A stretch of 60,940 nt of DNA from Rheinheimera sp. (GCF_030824435.1 NZ_JAVBXS010000033.1:1-60940); one strand, 5' to 3'; shown: positions 1-9,585, counted from the first letter of the stretch. A program made the numbers and translations. Notes: generated by a model not told the origin, from the letters alone.

Positions 1-110
1 TTATGGATTTTACCGGTCAGTTTCAGGATACGTTCGGTAGTAGTGGTTTTGCCGGCATCAACGTGGGCGAAGATACCAATGTTTCTGTATAACGATAAAT
101 CTGCTGACAT
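1..110 (-). CDS. Elongation factor G paralogue (EF-G2 type), N-terminal part only
   Basis: The 36 visible codons encode the start of a translational GTPase: [20 protein letters not shown] contains the P-loop (G1, AHVDAGKT) and the beginning of switch I. Canonical FusA usually reads [20 protein letters not shown] followed by LFYTG. Here the reading is [10 protein letters not shown] followed by LKLTGKIH, which I associate with the second EF-G copy of gammaproteobacteria, so I call a paralogue rather than the main fusA. The ATG at 110 is preceded by TGAGATGA at good spacing; another in-frame ATG at 116 sits too close to that site. The gene continues beyond position 1, so most of the protein cannot be judged. 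EF-G catalyses GTP-driven ribosomal translocation; the role of second copies varies. Confidence 0.85.
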   Translation of the reverse strand, partial: MSADLSLYRNIGIFAHVDAGKTTTTERILKLTGKIH

Positions 111-350
111 AGTCATCTCAATAAGCTAGGGTTTGAAAATAGGGCGATAATATACAGGATTTTATTTTGATTTGCCCGAAAAAAAAGCAGCGTCATAGTG
201 AATTTCAACAGGCTGAGATGAATTTTTAATGACGACAGCACTTTAGCGGCGAAAAAAACGCCTGACTCCTGCATATTTGCTATTGAAGATCCGCTTTGAT
301 CAGCCGGATCTTCCCCTGCCAAAACCGCTTTTTCCGCTTTGTGTTTGCTG

Positions 351-3017
351 TTATTTTGTTTTCACTGCCGTTAACTCCAGCCAGATATCATCCAGCACTT
401 TTGGTGCATTAGATGGCGCGCCGGAAAAATTCCAGGGTGAAGGTTCGGGTGCTATGGATCGCAACAACCCTTCACCGGTTTTATCCCAGGTAGAAATGTA
501 AATACCGGCTCCGGCCCAGTTGCTGACGCCAAGCGCCTGCCCCTGATATCGCACTATGATGACTCCGGCTTTAGCATCCACCTCAAGTTGTGGTGCTGCA
601 CCAAGTTTGTCCCCTGTGTTTAAGGCTGTGGCATTTTTGGCGTTAAACACTGAATTACCCCAGCCAAACATAAAATGGCCAAGTTGCCAGTTTTTGCCTT
701 GTGGCATTTGACTGTTCAGGCCTGGCAAAGCCTGAGCTGATGGCAAATTGTCAGCCTTGGGCAGATGGAAAAAAATAGCAAAATGCACGTTGTCAAAACC
801 ATTGGCCGGCGCCCAGAACTGGCTGATTTGTGCCATCTGGATTTTCAGCTCCAGATTGGCGCCAGCGGCTTTGGCCTCCACAGCCCTGATATCCAGTTGT
901 TGTTGTGAATGTTGCTGCTGTGGCTGTTGGTAGCTGCCGCTTGGGCCATGATCGTCGTTGGCCGCATCCTGCGTTGTGGTGTGCCACCTTGCTTCGGTGA
1001 TCCGGCTTTGATAATGCAGGCTGTCGCTCACCTGCTGTAAATCCGCAGCATAAACCGCCAGCTGGTTTTGTTGTTCACCTAAATCCTGCACGTTTACCTG
1101 AAAAGTGAAGTTGCCTTGTTGATCACTGCGCTGCACCTGGGGCAAAACTTCACCGTTTTTGACCAACTGTAAAGCCAGATCTGGCTTATTCACCCGGCCT
1201 TGCAGCTGAAAATCCTTGGTACAACCCGCTGAACAAAACGGCCTTTGCAGCTGAAATAGCAGTGGTGTTGTTAAAGCTGAGCTGGCTTTTTGTGTTAGCT
1301 GTTGCTCAGCTTCAGGCGCCAATACTAACACTGCGCGGGCTGGTAATAATAAAGTTAAGCGGCCAGCAGCGTCAGGGTTGATACTGCTGATATCAGTCTG
1401 GTGTTGCCATAAAACTTGCCAGCGGTTTTGCTGTTTTGGCACTGCGCGCTTAGCAGATAACTGGGCAGGCAACTGCAAATTGGCCAATAACACCGGCCTG
1501 TCGGCGGTATTGATCAGCACCACTATTTGTTCTGTTGGTGCTTTTGTACTTTTGGGCAATAACAACTTTTCTTTTGGCGTTAATGCCATCTGATAAGCCA
1601 GTACGCCTGGCGCTGTGTTATCGGCTTGCAATAACGACCAGTCGCCACGGCTTAAAACCTTATGTTCACGCCTGAGCTTTGCCAGACTCTGGATTTTTTG
1701 GTACATCAGGCTATTTTGCTGAAACTGGTCTTTTGTTGTGCCAAAACCACCGGCAAACATCGCCTGACGGCTCTGTTCTAATAACTGCTCATCCCCCTGA
1801 TAAATTACCGGAATACCGGGAATGCTAAACAGCAGCGCATAAGCCTGAATAAAAGCATCCACACTACCGGCCGCTAAAAACCTTTTGGTGTCGTGGTTAT
1901 TTAAAAAAGTGGGCGTCAGATGTGGTTTTGGAAACTTGGTATGTTCTGCCAGCCGGTAGCCTAACTGCGCCGGTGGCCGGCCTTCGGCCAGTACAGCGTT
2001 AATCTCAAAATACAGCGGAAAGGCAATCACCGCATCCAGCTCAGGTTTATTGTTGCTGCCTAAAAAGGCTTTTAGTTTTTGCTCACCGTCATTGTCAAAA
2101 GCTTTGGACGCATCAAACACTTCACCAAAAGTGAAAAAATGCTGTTTACCTAACTCCTGCGCTTTGGCTTTGATGCCGTCAGCTGCATGCAAAAAATCAA
2201 ACCAGAAGTCGTGTTCTACATATTTGGCCGTGTCGATGCGAAACGCATCCACCCCCACCTGCTCCAGCCAAAAACGGTAACTTTGTTTCAGCGCTGTGCG
2301 CACCTGAGGGTTGCTGGTATTTAAATCGGCCAGATTGGCCAATTGATAGCTAAATTCCTGGCCGGGCACAGTAGGGTCCTGAATAGGCGGAGTCCAATGG
2401 TAGATATTGGCTTTGGCAGCTTCCGGGTCCAGCCTGTTGATTAAATGAAATGGCGGCTGGCTGGGGGCGGCTTGATGGCCTTTTTCATACAACTCAAAGT
2501 TTTTAGCTGTGTCTTTGGCATCATAAGGGCCGCTATAACCAAAAAAGTTGCCGGTATGGTTCAGCACAATATCCTGAATAAGGTACATATTGCGCTGGTG
2601 CAATGCGGCAGATAACTGCTGGTAATCCTTTAAGGTGCCAAGGTGGGCATCCACCGCCATAAAGTCGGTGGCCCAATAACCATGATAACCGCCATATTGT
2701 ACTTTTTGGCTCCACCATTGATTGGCAACTGGCGGCGTTAACCAAAGAGCTGTAGCACCAAGATTTTGAATATAATCCAGTTTACTTTTGATACCAGCTA
2801 AATCGCCGCCGCTGTAATGGGCCGAGCTTGCCGGATTAAATTCGCCCGCGCCCTGGTCATTATTGGCCGGATTACCATCGGCAAACCGGTCGGTTAACAC
2901 AAAATAAATTACCTGGTCGCGCCAGTCGGGTGACGGGCGCTGTAAATAAGACTCCGCCAACAAGGGCGCTGCAACCATCATTGTCAGCAGGCTTAGCGCA
3001 GGAAAAATTTTGTGCAT
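351..3017 (-). CDS. Secreted GH13 alpha-amylase family enzyme with C-terminal glucodextranase-type module
   Basis: An 888-residue exported glycoside hydrolase expected to cut alpha-1,4-glucans such as starch or maltodextrin outside the cytoplasm. A signal peptide ends near residue 21 (AAPLLA). The GH13 barrel spans about residues 30-470 and shows the four conserved regions: DIVLNHTG (about 150), VDAFRIDTAKYV with the nucleophile Asp (about 260), GEVFD with the acid/base Glu (about 298) and NNHDTKRF with the third carboxylate (about 372). A beta-rich middle follows, then a C-terminal module from about residue 700 that resembles the glucodextranase C-terminal (DOMON-like) domain. The ATG at 3017 has GGAG seven bases upstream and lies 13 bp after the halogenase stop codon, so the two genes are probably cotranscribed. 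Exact specificity (amylase, CGTase-like or pullulanase-like) cannot be read from sequence alone. Confidence 0.9.
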   Translation of the reverse strand: MHKIFPALSLLTMMVAAPLLAESYLQRPSPDWRDQVIYFVLTDRFADGNPANNDQGAGEFNPASSAHYSGGDLAGIKSKLDYIQNLGATALWLTPPVANQWWSQKVQYGGYHGYWATDFMAVDAHLGTLKDYQQLSAALHQRNMYLIQDIVLNHTGNFFGYSGPYDAKDTAKNFELYEKGHQAAPSQPPFHLINRLDPEAAKANIYHWTPPIQDPTVPGQEFSYQLANLADLNTSNPQVRTALKQSYRFWLEQVGVDAFRIDTAKYVEHDFWFDFLHAADGIKAKAQELGKQHFFTFGEVFDASKAFDNDGEQKLKAFLGSNNKPELDAVIAFPLYFEINAVLAEGRPPAQLGYRLAEHTKFPKPHLTPTFLNNHDTKRFLAAGSVDAFIQAYALLFSIPGIPVIYQGDEQLLEQSRQAMFAGGFGTTKDQFQQNSLMYQKIQSLAKLRREHKVLSRGDWSLLQADNTAPGVLAYQMALTPKEKLLLPKSTKAPTEQIVVLINTADRPVLLANLQLPAQLSAKRAVPKQQNRWQVLWQHQTDISSINPDAAGRLTLLLPARAVLVLAPEAEQQLTQKASSALTTPLLFQLQRPFCSAGCTKDFQLQGRVNKPDLALQLVKNGEVLPQVQRSDQQGNFTFQVNVQDLGEQQNQLAVYAADLQQVSDSLHYQSRITEARWHTTTQDAANDDHGPSGSYQQPQQQHSQQQLDIRAVEAKAAGANLELKIQMAQISQFWAPANGFDNVHFAIFFHLPKADNLPSAQALPGLNSQMPQGKNWQLGHFMFGWGNSVFNAKNATALNTGDKLGAAPQLEVDAKAGVIIVRYQGQALGVSNWAGAGIYISTWDKTGEGLLRSIAPEPSPWNFSGAPSNAPKVLDDIWLELTAVKTK

Positions 3018-3030
3018 GCCAAGGCTCCGG

Positions 3031-4533
3031 CTAGGGGGTCAGACAAAAACTGAGAAAGTCCTGATGCGGCGGCATCCGGCTGGCCGTGACCTGCATAATG
3101 GCTTTTAAGTTGCCCAAGAGTTCCTGCAACTGCTCTTTACTCAGCGCATCCACCATCGGATGGTAATCCTGCGGCAACAACCCTTGCCCCATCATCACCT
3201 GCTGCCAGGCAATTTCCGCAAACAGTTCGTCCTGCTCCCGGAATACCCGGCCTGAATGACGGAATACTTCAATTTTACGCGCCAGAGAATCCGGAATGTC
3301 CATGCGGGCACAGTCCTGCCAATATTTGCTGTCGCTGCGTTCATTGAGTTTGTAATGCAAAATAATAAAGTCGCGGATTTGTTCAAACTCAACTTTAGAC
3401 TGACGGTTATATTCATCCCGCTCCGCATCACTGATGCCATGGTTTGGGAAAAACTTAATCAACCGCAACACACCGGATTGGATCAGATGAATACTGGTGG
3501 ACTCCAGCGGCTCAAGAAAACCACTGGATAAGCCGATGCTAACCACATTGCGGTGCCATTGTTTTAAACGCCGTCCTGTGCGGAAGGAGATTTTTCTGGG
3601 TTCTGCCAAAGGTGCTCCGTCCAGATTGGCCAACAATGTTGCTTTGGCTTCTTCATCTGAACAATATTTACTGGAATACACAAAACCATTGCCAATACGA
3701 TGTTGTAGCGGAATACGCCACTGCCAGCCTTTGGCATGGGCGATAGAGCGGGTATATGGGGTGATAGGATCCACTGAAGCACAAGGCACAGCCAATGCAG
3801 TGTCGGCCGGTAGCCAATGCGACCAGTCTTCAAAACCGGTATTTAAGGTTTTATCTATCAGCAAACTATGTAAACCGCTGCAATCGATAAATAAATCGCC
3901 ACTGATTTGTTGCCCCGACGCCAGGATCAGCGTTTTAACATCACCACTGAGCTCATCCAGTACCACGTCGGCAACTTTGCCTTCAATACGCTGCACCCCC
4001 AGACTTTCGCTGAATTTACGCAAAAAAGCGGCGTATAAACCCGCATCAAAATGATAGGCGTAAGACAAACCCGGCAGATTGACCCCTTCAATCCGGTCCA
4101 GATGCGCAAATGTATGTTGTTTTGCTGCCTGATAACCTAATGAAAAGTCCCAAAAATCATAACCCATGTTCAGTTGCTGGCTGCGTAACCAAAAATGATG
4201 AAAATTACAGGACGGAAATTCTTTGCCTATGCTGCCAAAAGCATGCATGTAGCTGTCGCCAGTTTTGCGCCAGTTTTCAAACTGAATACCAAGCTTGATG
4301 GTGGCTTTGGTTTCGCGGACAAAAGTTTTTTCATCTATGCCCAAAGCGGCATTAAAAGTCAGGATGGGTGGAATTGTGGCTTCGCCAACCCCAACAATAC
4401 CAATATCATCAGACTCCACCAGCTGGATCCGGATGGACTTGCCTAACAATTTCACCAGTAACGAAGCGGTGATCCAGCCTGCAGTACCGCCGCCCAGAAT
4501 GACCACATCTTTAAACGTTTTATGTTGCAGCAT
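3031..4533 (-). CDS. Tryptophan halogenase family flavoprotein (sugar-locus type)
   Basis: A 500-residue cytoplasmic FAD protein of the flavin-dependent tryptophan halogenase family (PrnA-like). The dinucleotide-binding GGGTAGW is near residue 15, followed by GVGEATIPPI. The halogenase signature WxWxIP is present as WQWRIP, the lysine-bearing IKLGIQFENW is present, and LEPLESTS carries the conserved Glu. The family makes HOCl from FADH2 and passes it to a substrate through the lysine. Copies next to TonB-dependent receptors in Alteromonadales, Xanthomonas and Caulobacter sugar loci have no proven chlorination substrate. The ATG at 4533 is preceded by AGGAG with a 5-nt gap; GTG and ATG codons at 4539 and 4536 are too close. 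A terminator separates it from the receptor gene upstream, so expression needs read-through or its own promoter. Confidence 0.88.
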   Translation of the reverse strand: MLQHKTFKDVVILGGGTAGWITASLLVKLLGKSIRIQLVESDDIGIVGVGEATIPPILTFNAALGIDEKTFVRETKATIKLGIQFENWRKTGDSYMHAFGSIGKEFPSCNFHHFWLRSQQLNMGYDFWDFSLGYQAAKQHTFAHLDRIEGVNLPGLSYAYHFDAGLYAAFLRKFSESLGVQRIEGKVADVVLDELSGDVKTLILASGQQISGDLFIDCSGLHSLLIDKTLNTGFEDWSHWLPADTALAVPCASVDPITPYTRSIAHAKGWQWRIPLQHRIGNGFVYSSKYCSDEEAKATLLANLDGAPLAEPRKISFRTGRRLKQWHRNVVSIGLSSGFLEPLESTSIHLIQSGVLRLIKFFPNHGISDAERDEYNRQSKVEFEQIRDFIILHYKLNERSDSKYWQDCARMDIPDSLARKIEVFRHSGRVFREQDELFAEIAWQQVMMGQGLLPQDYHPMVDALSKEQLQELLGNLKAIMQVTASRMPPHQDFLSFCLTP

Positions 4534-4614
4534 CATCACTCCTGAACCGGTTTATCCGGTGTTGTGCTGGCCGGGTATAAATAAAGACAAAAGCAAAAAA
4601 GTGAAAGCTATTGA

Positions 4615-4644
4615 TAAAAAAAGCCCCAGCGAACCGGGGCTTTT
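4615..4644 (-). terminator. Rho-independent terminator after the TonB-dependent receptor
   Basis: On the minus strand AAAAGCCCC pairs with GGGGCTTTT around an 8-nt loop and is followed by a T-rich run. It lies 15 bp after the receptor stop codon. Confidence 0.85.
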
Positions 4645-4658
4645 ATCAACAACTACTA

Positions 4659-7463
4659 TTACAGCTTATAGCTGAAACCAAGCAGATAAGTACTGCCGTA
4701 GTCCTGATAGTCACGCACTTTCAGCGCATCACCCTGAGTAGACACAAAAGGCTCTTCTGTCAGGTTCTGACCTTGCAGGAAAATAGACAAACCTTCCAGG
4801 TTTTTATAACCCGCTTCACCAAAGTCAAAGCCAATTTGCGCATCAACAATGGTTTCACCCTGGATGTCCACTTGCTGGGTATCAAAGCCGATACCATAAA
4901 CGTCGCCTTTAAAATCACCACGTTTACGCGCACTGACGCGGGCCTGGAAGCCGTTACGTTCAAAAAACGCTGTAGCAGAGATGATTTCTTTTGACAGACC
5001 TGGCAGCTCATAAGGGTTGCCATTTGGATCTTTAATATCCTGATCAACGATGGTGTAGCTGGTGATCACACCAAAACCTTCCAGCACATCACTAAAAGTG
5101 TTCAGCGGTAAGGTCACGGCAAATTCAGTACCCTGTAAGGTACCACCACCACCGTTTACTTTACCCGAACCTGTTGCAGTTGAAGTTGGTGGTACTTCAC
5201 CTGTGCTTGGGTTGGCTACACCCACTAAATCAACTTCATATTTACCGTCGAAGATCCACTCATTCAGATCTTTCCAGAAATAAGCGATAGAAAAATAACC
5301 ATCTTCGCTGAAGTAGTTTTCATAAGATAAATCCAGACCCAAAGCTTCTTTTGGCTCCAGCAGTGGGTTACCACCGTTGACACTCCAGAAGTTACCATTG
5401 TTGTCCGGCTGCTGGCTGTAGCTGGCACCAACAGAAGCATTCATCTCATCCAGACGTGGACGTGACAATGTTTTTGCTGCACCAAAACGTACTGACTGAT
5501 CTTCAGCAACATCAAAAATCAGGTTCAGGCTTGGTAACAGGTGGTTGTAGCTGTGCTCAACATTAGTTGGTGACGACACAATCAAACCATTCACAGAACC
5601 AAAAGCTGTGCCCTGAGAACTTTGTTCGGTTTTGATATAACGCAGGCCAACACTACCTGTCACCGGAATATCGCCCAGCTCAGCTTCCAGATCAGCCTGA
5701 GTATATAAAGCTGTTACATCTTCGCTGACGGTCCAGGTTTTAAATGAATGGCTTTGGTTGGTCAGGCTTTCCGCCAACAAGTCATAATAACCGTCAGCCA
5801 GCATAGCACCTGAGTTGTAGGCGATCATATTGCCCATACCGATAAAGTCCAGATTCACTGTACCCATACGATATTGTTCCGGCACCACAACAGTGGCTGG
5901 GAACTGTTTCAGCGTCATGAAATAACCTTCAGACTTTTTGTCTTTTTCACGGCTCTTATAAGAAGCGCCATAATGCATTTTGGTCAGAATGCCGGCATCT
6001 TCCAGCACCTGAGTTGCTGCCAGTTTAAAGGCGTTCAGCTCGTCATCTACTGTAGGCGCATTGATAAAACCGTCTTGCGCAGTGTTTTCGTACAGTTCAT
6101 TGCCAATCACACCGTATTTCTGGTTCAACGCTGTACTCCAGCCCCAGCTACGTGGGCCACCCAGTTGAATCAGGTTGTAATCAGCGTAGTTCAGGCTTGG
6201 TGTAAAAATGGCGCCAGAGTTGCCAGACTTAAATTCATAAGTCAGATCATCACCCACACCCAGTTTGTCACCACGGCCGGTACCGGCATAACTTTCAAAA
6301 GACCAGATTTCCCGTTCAACTGAAGAGTGGCTGGCGTCAAAATTTAAGGTCCAGTCATCGTTCAGGTTGTAATCAAGATTAAAACCAAACGCATTTAACT
6401 TGGCGTCGCGGTTTTCCAGGTCATTACGCACCACCAGGTATTCATCAGACACCTGAGCTTTAGTGATAAAACCGGTGGCCGGATCTACAGCCAGCGCAGT
6501 GCTGCCGCGGTTATAACCCCAGGCAAATGGAATTTCGATACCACGCAGAATTTTTTCATCGGTAAAATCAACGTACAAGGCATCAAAGGTCATTTTCAGT
6601 TTGTCGTTTGGTGCCGCTTCCACCACCAGCATGGCTGAGTCGCGATCCAAAGTAGAAGAACGCACAAACGGCTTGGCGCCACCTAACACTGAGTAGTTTT
6701 TACCATCTACGCTGAAATCAGGATAACCCCAGGCATTCCAACGTTTTTCCTGGTTTGGCGAGCTCATTTTGGAATAAGCAAAAGCAACGCCAATGGTGTC
6801 GTTGGCAAACTTATCGATATAAGAAAAAGTACCACGGCCACCGGCATCGTTACCGTCCGGGTTCAGCTTATCAAAACTGGTCATTTCGTATTGGCCGTTA
6901 AATTGGATAGTGCGCTCACGGCTTAATGGCTTCACCGTTTGCATGTCGATCACACCGGCAATACCTTCAGCTTCCAGCGTCGCGTTTGGTGTTTTATAAA
7001 CGGTCACGCCGCTCATAATTTCTGAAGGGTACAGGTCAAATTCCACACCACGGTTATCACCGATAGAGACCTGCTCACGGCCGTTAAAAGTAGTGGCACT
7101 TTCGTTTTCACCAAAACCGCGGATACTGACGCGGCTGGCACGACCGTCCAGACGTTGTGACGTCAGACCCGGCAGGCGTGAAATAGATTCGGCGATACTG
7201 GAATCCGGCAGTTTACCAATGTCTTCAGCAGAAATAGATTCAACCACGTTGGTTGAAAAACGTTTGGTGTTGATTGATTCAACAACAGAACGACGGAAAC
7301 CTTTAATTTCGATAACTTCAACAGCAGCATCAGCTTTGGCTTTTTCACGTGCTTCTGTTGGTGATAATTTTTTGCTGGCGTCAGTGGTCTCTTGTGCTGC
7401 GTGTGCAGTACCAAAAGCGGTCGCCAGAGCGAGCGTCAGTAAACTTAATTTATAGTGTTTCAT
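4659..7463 (-). CDS. TonB-dependent outer-membrane receptor, probably for malto-oligosaccharides
   Basis: About 934 residues. The signal peptide runs MKHYKLSLLTLALATAFGTAHA, split here as MKHYKLSLLT then LALATAFGTAHA. A TonB-box-like VEVIEIKG follows, then a plug domain (about residues 60-170: VVESISAEDIGKLPDSSIAE, SRLPGL, RGFGENESATTFNG) and a long 22-strand beta barrel ending in YLLGFSYKL with a terminal hydrophobic residue after aromatic alternation, as in outer-membrane proteins. It imports substrate with TonB energy. The downstream halogenase and GH13 amylase suggest maltodextrin or a related alpha-glucan. Start choice: ATG 7463, which begins the classic signal peptide; an in-frame ATG at 7472 would add three residues. 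Two palindromes upstream (7576-7591, 7896-7909) look like operators for a LacI-type regulator that is not encoded in this window. Confidence 0.9.
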   Translation of the reverse strand: MKHYKLSLLTLALATAFGTAHAAQETTDASKKLSPTEAREKAKADAAVEVIEIKGFRRSVVESINTKRFSTNVVESISAEDIGKLPDSSIAESISRLPGLTSQRLDGRASRVSIRGFGENESATTFNGREQVSIGDNRGVEFDLYPSEIMSGVTVYKTPNATLEAEGIAGVIDMQTVKPLSRERTIQFNGQYEMTSFDKLNPDGNDAGGRGTFSYIDKFANDTIGVAFAYSKMSSPNQEKRWNAWGYPDFSVDGKNYSVLGGAKPFVRSSTLDRDSAMLVVEAAPNDKLKMTFDALYVDFTDEKILRGIEIPFAWGYNRGSTALAVDPATGFITKAQVSDEYLVVRNDLENRDAKLNAFGFNLDYNLNDDWTLNFDASHSSVEREIWSFESYAGTGRGDKLGVGDDLTYEFKSGNSGAIFTPSLNYADYNLIQLGGPRSWGWSTALNQKYGVIGNELYENTAQDGFINAPTVDDELNAFKLAATQVLEDAGILTKMHYGASYKSREKDKKSEGYFMTLKQFPATVVVPEQYRMGTVNLDFIGMGNMIAYNSGAMLADGYYDLLAESLTNQSHSFKTWTVSEDVTALYTQADLEAELGDIPVTGSVGLRYIKTEQSSQGTAFGSVNGLIVSSPTNVEHSYNHLLPSLNLIFDVAEDQSVRFGAAKTLSRPRLDEMNASVGASYSQQPDNNGNFWSVNGGNPLLEPKEALGLDLSYENYFSEDGYFSIAYFWKDLNEWIFDGKYEVDLVGVANPSTGEVPPTSTATGSGKVNGGGGTLQGTEFAVTLPLNTFSDVLEGFGVITSYTIVDQDIKDPNGNPYELPGLSKEIISATAFFERNGFQARVSARKRGDFKGDVYGIGFDTQQVDIQGETIVDAQIGFDFGEAGYKNLEGLSIFLQGQNLTEEPFVSTQGDALKVRDYQDYGSTYLLGFSYKL

Positions 7464-7545
7464 GCCCTTCATCCCCGGTGTGGTGTTTCTGATTTTTAGG
7501 TTGTTCGCTCCACACCAACCGGTATGAAGTATGACAACCTTGCTA

Positions 7546-7574
7546 TTTCTATGTGGATTACCTGAACTACACAA
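7546..7574 (-). promoter_or_regulatory. Candidate promoter of the receptor gene
   Basis: On the minus strand TTGTGT, a 17-nt spacer and TAGAAA form a plausible sigma-70 pair, placed one base downstream of the proximal palindromic operator. The -10 match is modest, so this is a suggestion only. Confidence 0.3.
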
Positions 7575-7575
7575 C

Positions 7576-7591
7576 ATGAATACGTATTCAT
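7576..7591. promoter_or_regulatory. Proximal palindromic operator candidate (ATGAATACGTATTCAT)
   Basis: A perfect 16-bp palindrome centred on CG, the usual form of LacI-family operators. It lies about 113 bp upstream of the receptor start, next to a candidate -35 box. It shares the core ATACGTAT with a second palindrome 319 bp further upstream. Confidence 0.65.
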
Positions 7592-7895
7592 ACCAAAGCA
7601 AACGCACGACTTTAGTGCGCCTGGTCAGGCCTTTGCCCAAACCGGGTGCAAGCTAGTTGCCACATCTGCTTGTTCAGCATAGCTTTAGTTCAGAAAAATG
7701 CCGTTGCATCAACGAAAAACCAATGTTGATTCAGACAAAAACCACCAACTGTAGCTACAAGTCTGCAACATCAATAAAAGGCATGGGCTGAGCGTCGGAA
7801 AAAAAGCACTAACTTGGTGCGTCGACAGCAGCAGTTGTCTGTCGCTTGTTGTGGCATAAAATAACGCAGGAAGATGAATATCGGCCAGGCAGAAT

Positions 7896-7909
7896 TGCAT
7901 ACGTATGCA
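7896..7909. promoter_or_regulatory. Distal palindromic operator candidate (TGCATACGTATGCA)
   Basis: A perfect 14-bp palindrome with the same TGnATACGTATnCA pattern as the proximal site; centre-to-centre distance is 319 bp. The whole stretch 7464-8130 (about 670 bp) has no convincing gene; its content is these two sites, a candidate promoter and the terminator of the next operon. Confidence 0.55.
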
Positions 7910-8081
7910 GTTTTGCCAGTTTTTGCGTTCACAACATCTGCACTGACCGACACTACAACAGATCGCCACTTTGACGGCTGATTGCCGGATTTATTCAAAC
8001 CAGCGGCTGGTGCAGCAGCGAAGCTGACCTGGGTTATTTACCCTTCTGATAGCTTTTTGTGTACCAAGCTTAGCTGCCGGA

Positions 8082-8112
8082 TAAATAAAAAAGGGCCACC
8101 ACAGTGACCCTT
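8082..8112 (-). terminator. Terminator of the Wzi-like gene
   Basis: Minus strand: AAGGGTCAC, loop TGTG, GTGGCCCTT (9 bp with one G-T pair), then TTTTATTTA. It begins 18 bp after the stop codon at 8131. Confidence 0.85.
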
Positions 8113-8130
8113 GATAACATCAACCAGACT

Positions 8131-9585
8131 TCAGAATAACCTTTGCCATTGCAGGAAAAGTTCGGTCTGCCAGTCACTGCTGTTGCTGGCTTTATAAGTG
8201 GTGCGGCTAAATTCCAACCCCCACTTCAGTTGATCAGAATCTTCACGCCACTGCTGCTCGGTTCGCCATAACAACACATTGCGTGCCGGTAACTGGGTTT
8301 GGGTCCATTGGGATGGCAAATCAACCCGACCACCGTCAATGTTTAGCTGCAAAGCGGCAATTTTGTTATGCCAATGCGTGTTAATGTCCAGTTGCGTCAA
8401 AATACCTAAGTTAAAAGCGCGGCTGTCGTTGTCGTAAGGCGAGCCAAAGTTACGGCCATAACGACGATAACCGTCATGATGCACACTATGTTCATACATG
8501 CAGTTCCAGTCGCGGTCATCACTACAATCTATAGTGGTATCGACAAACTCAGCATAAATGCGGCTGTCGATGGACGACAAAAACACATCGGCGCCCAGTT
8601 GATACACCACTTTATATAACGCTAGTTTTTTGCTGTTAAAATCTTCTGCAGTAGCGCTGAAATAAAAACCAACAGGTCTTTCCAATACGTTTGTTGACCA
8701 GCGTGCATCATAACCGGCCAGCATATTTTCGGTGCCTTCCAGCGACCCGCCATCAAAAAGTGCGTTAAACCAGTCGTTTAAGCCATTGCCATAACCATCA
8801 CCGCCATATTGCATCACCCAGCTAAAACCTACATCCAGCGACGGTAAAGGTTTAGTGCCTAATCTGGCTTGCCATAATTTTGCTGAAGACACTTCAGCTC
8901 GCTCGCTGAGCTGACCAAAGCTGGTGGTAAAAGTCCAGGCTGGTAACCAGTCATCTGCTGCGGCTGCGCTGGAATGACGGCTGAAGCTAATACCGGCAAC
9001 AGGCCGGGCATTAGTGCTGACAATAGTGCTGGCGTCCCAGCTTGGGCCCCAGTATTTTTCCAAAGCGCCAACAGTCACTACCCAGTTCCACGCTTTGACC
9101 GCTGCATAACTGCCATCCAGCCGGGTGCGTTGCCCGTCGATGGGCGCATGCACTTTGCTGACTTGCAGCCGGCCACTGAGATTTTCGTTGTGGTAACTGT
9201 ATTGCAGCCCAAGCTGGGCTTCGTCACGCAAGGTATCACCAAAACGCACAAACTGCGGTTGTTCGGTTTCGCCAGAGAGGCTGATACGAGCCTGACTTGG
9301 CCTTTTATCACGCATATAAGCGGCCACTACCCGGCGCACTACTTCCGCCATCTGTGGGCTCAGTGTTTGTTGATCGGCGGCCTGCACGTCCTGTATCACC
9401 GCCTGCCACATTAACGGGAAAGTGGTGACAGGTTGCTGAATAATGCCGACATCAGCCAGCAGCTGAATATCTGAGCGTAAAGCCAAATCATCCGCTTCAA
9501 TCCACCAGCCTGCAACAGCCTGACCATGAAGGCCTAAGGCCGATAAACATAGTGCCGCGGTCAGCGAAAGCTTCAAAGTTTTCAA
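8131..9585 (-). CDS. Capsule assembly Wzi family outer-membrane protein
   Basis: About 484 residues with a signal peptide (MKTLKLSLTAALCLSALGLHG and following, cleaved near AVAG) and the Wzi-type layout. The mature N-terminus WWIEADDLALRSDIQLLADVG is the typical helical lead-in, given here in part as LALRSDIQLLADVG; it is followed by many amphipathic strands such as RISLSGETEQPQFVRFGDT and ending WQTELFLQWQRLF. Wzi is an outer-membrane beta-barrel lectin that anchors capsular polysaccharide. No other capsule gene lies nearby, so here it may serve a different exopolysaccharide. I prefer the TTG at 9585, with AAGGA seven bases upstream and directly in front of the signal peptide. The ATG at 9651 would add an odd 22-residue extension and has no clear ribosome-binding site. 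Confidence 0.8.
   Translation of the reverse strand: MKTLKLSLTAALCLSALGLHGQAVAGWWIEADDLALRSDIQLLADVGIIQQPVTTFPLMWQAVIQDVQAADQQTLSPQMAEVVRRVVAAYMRDKRPSQARISLSGETEQPQFVRFGDTLRDEAQLGLQYSYHNENLSGRLQVSKVHAPIDGQRTRLDGSYAAVKAWNWVVTVGALEKYWGPSWDASTIVSTNARPVAGISFSRHSSAAAADDWLPAWTFTTSFGQLSERAEVSSAKLWQARLGTKPLPSLDVGFSWVMQYGGDGYGNGLNDWFNALFDGGSLEGTENMLAGYDARWSTNVLERPVGFYFSATAEDFNSKKLALYKVVYQLGADVFLSSIDSRIYAEFVDTTIDCSDDRDWNCMYEHSVHHDGYRRYGRNFGSPYDNDSRAFNLGILTQLDINTHWHNKIAALQLNIDGGRVDLPSQWTQTQLPARNVLLWRTEQQWREDSDQLKWGLEFSRTTYKASNSSDWQTELFLQWQRLF

Noticed and set aside
3497-4054. A 185-codon open frame on the + strand
   Set aside because: Antisense to the halogenase gene; composition typical of a shadow frame.
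7709-7998. Short minus-strand frames in the region upstream of the receptor
   Set aside because: Cys-rich, no ribosome-binding site, no protein-like pattern; the region is better explained as a regulatory one.
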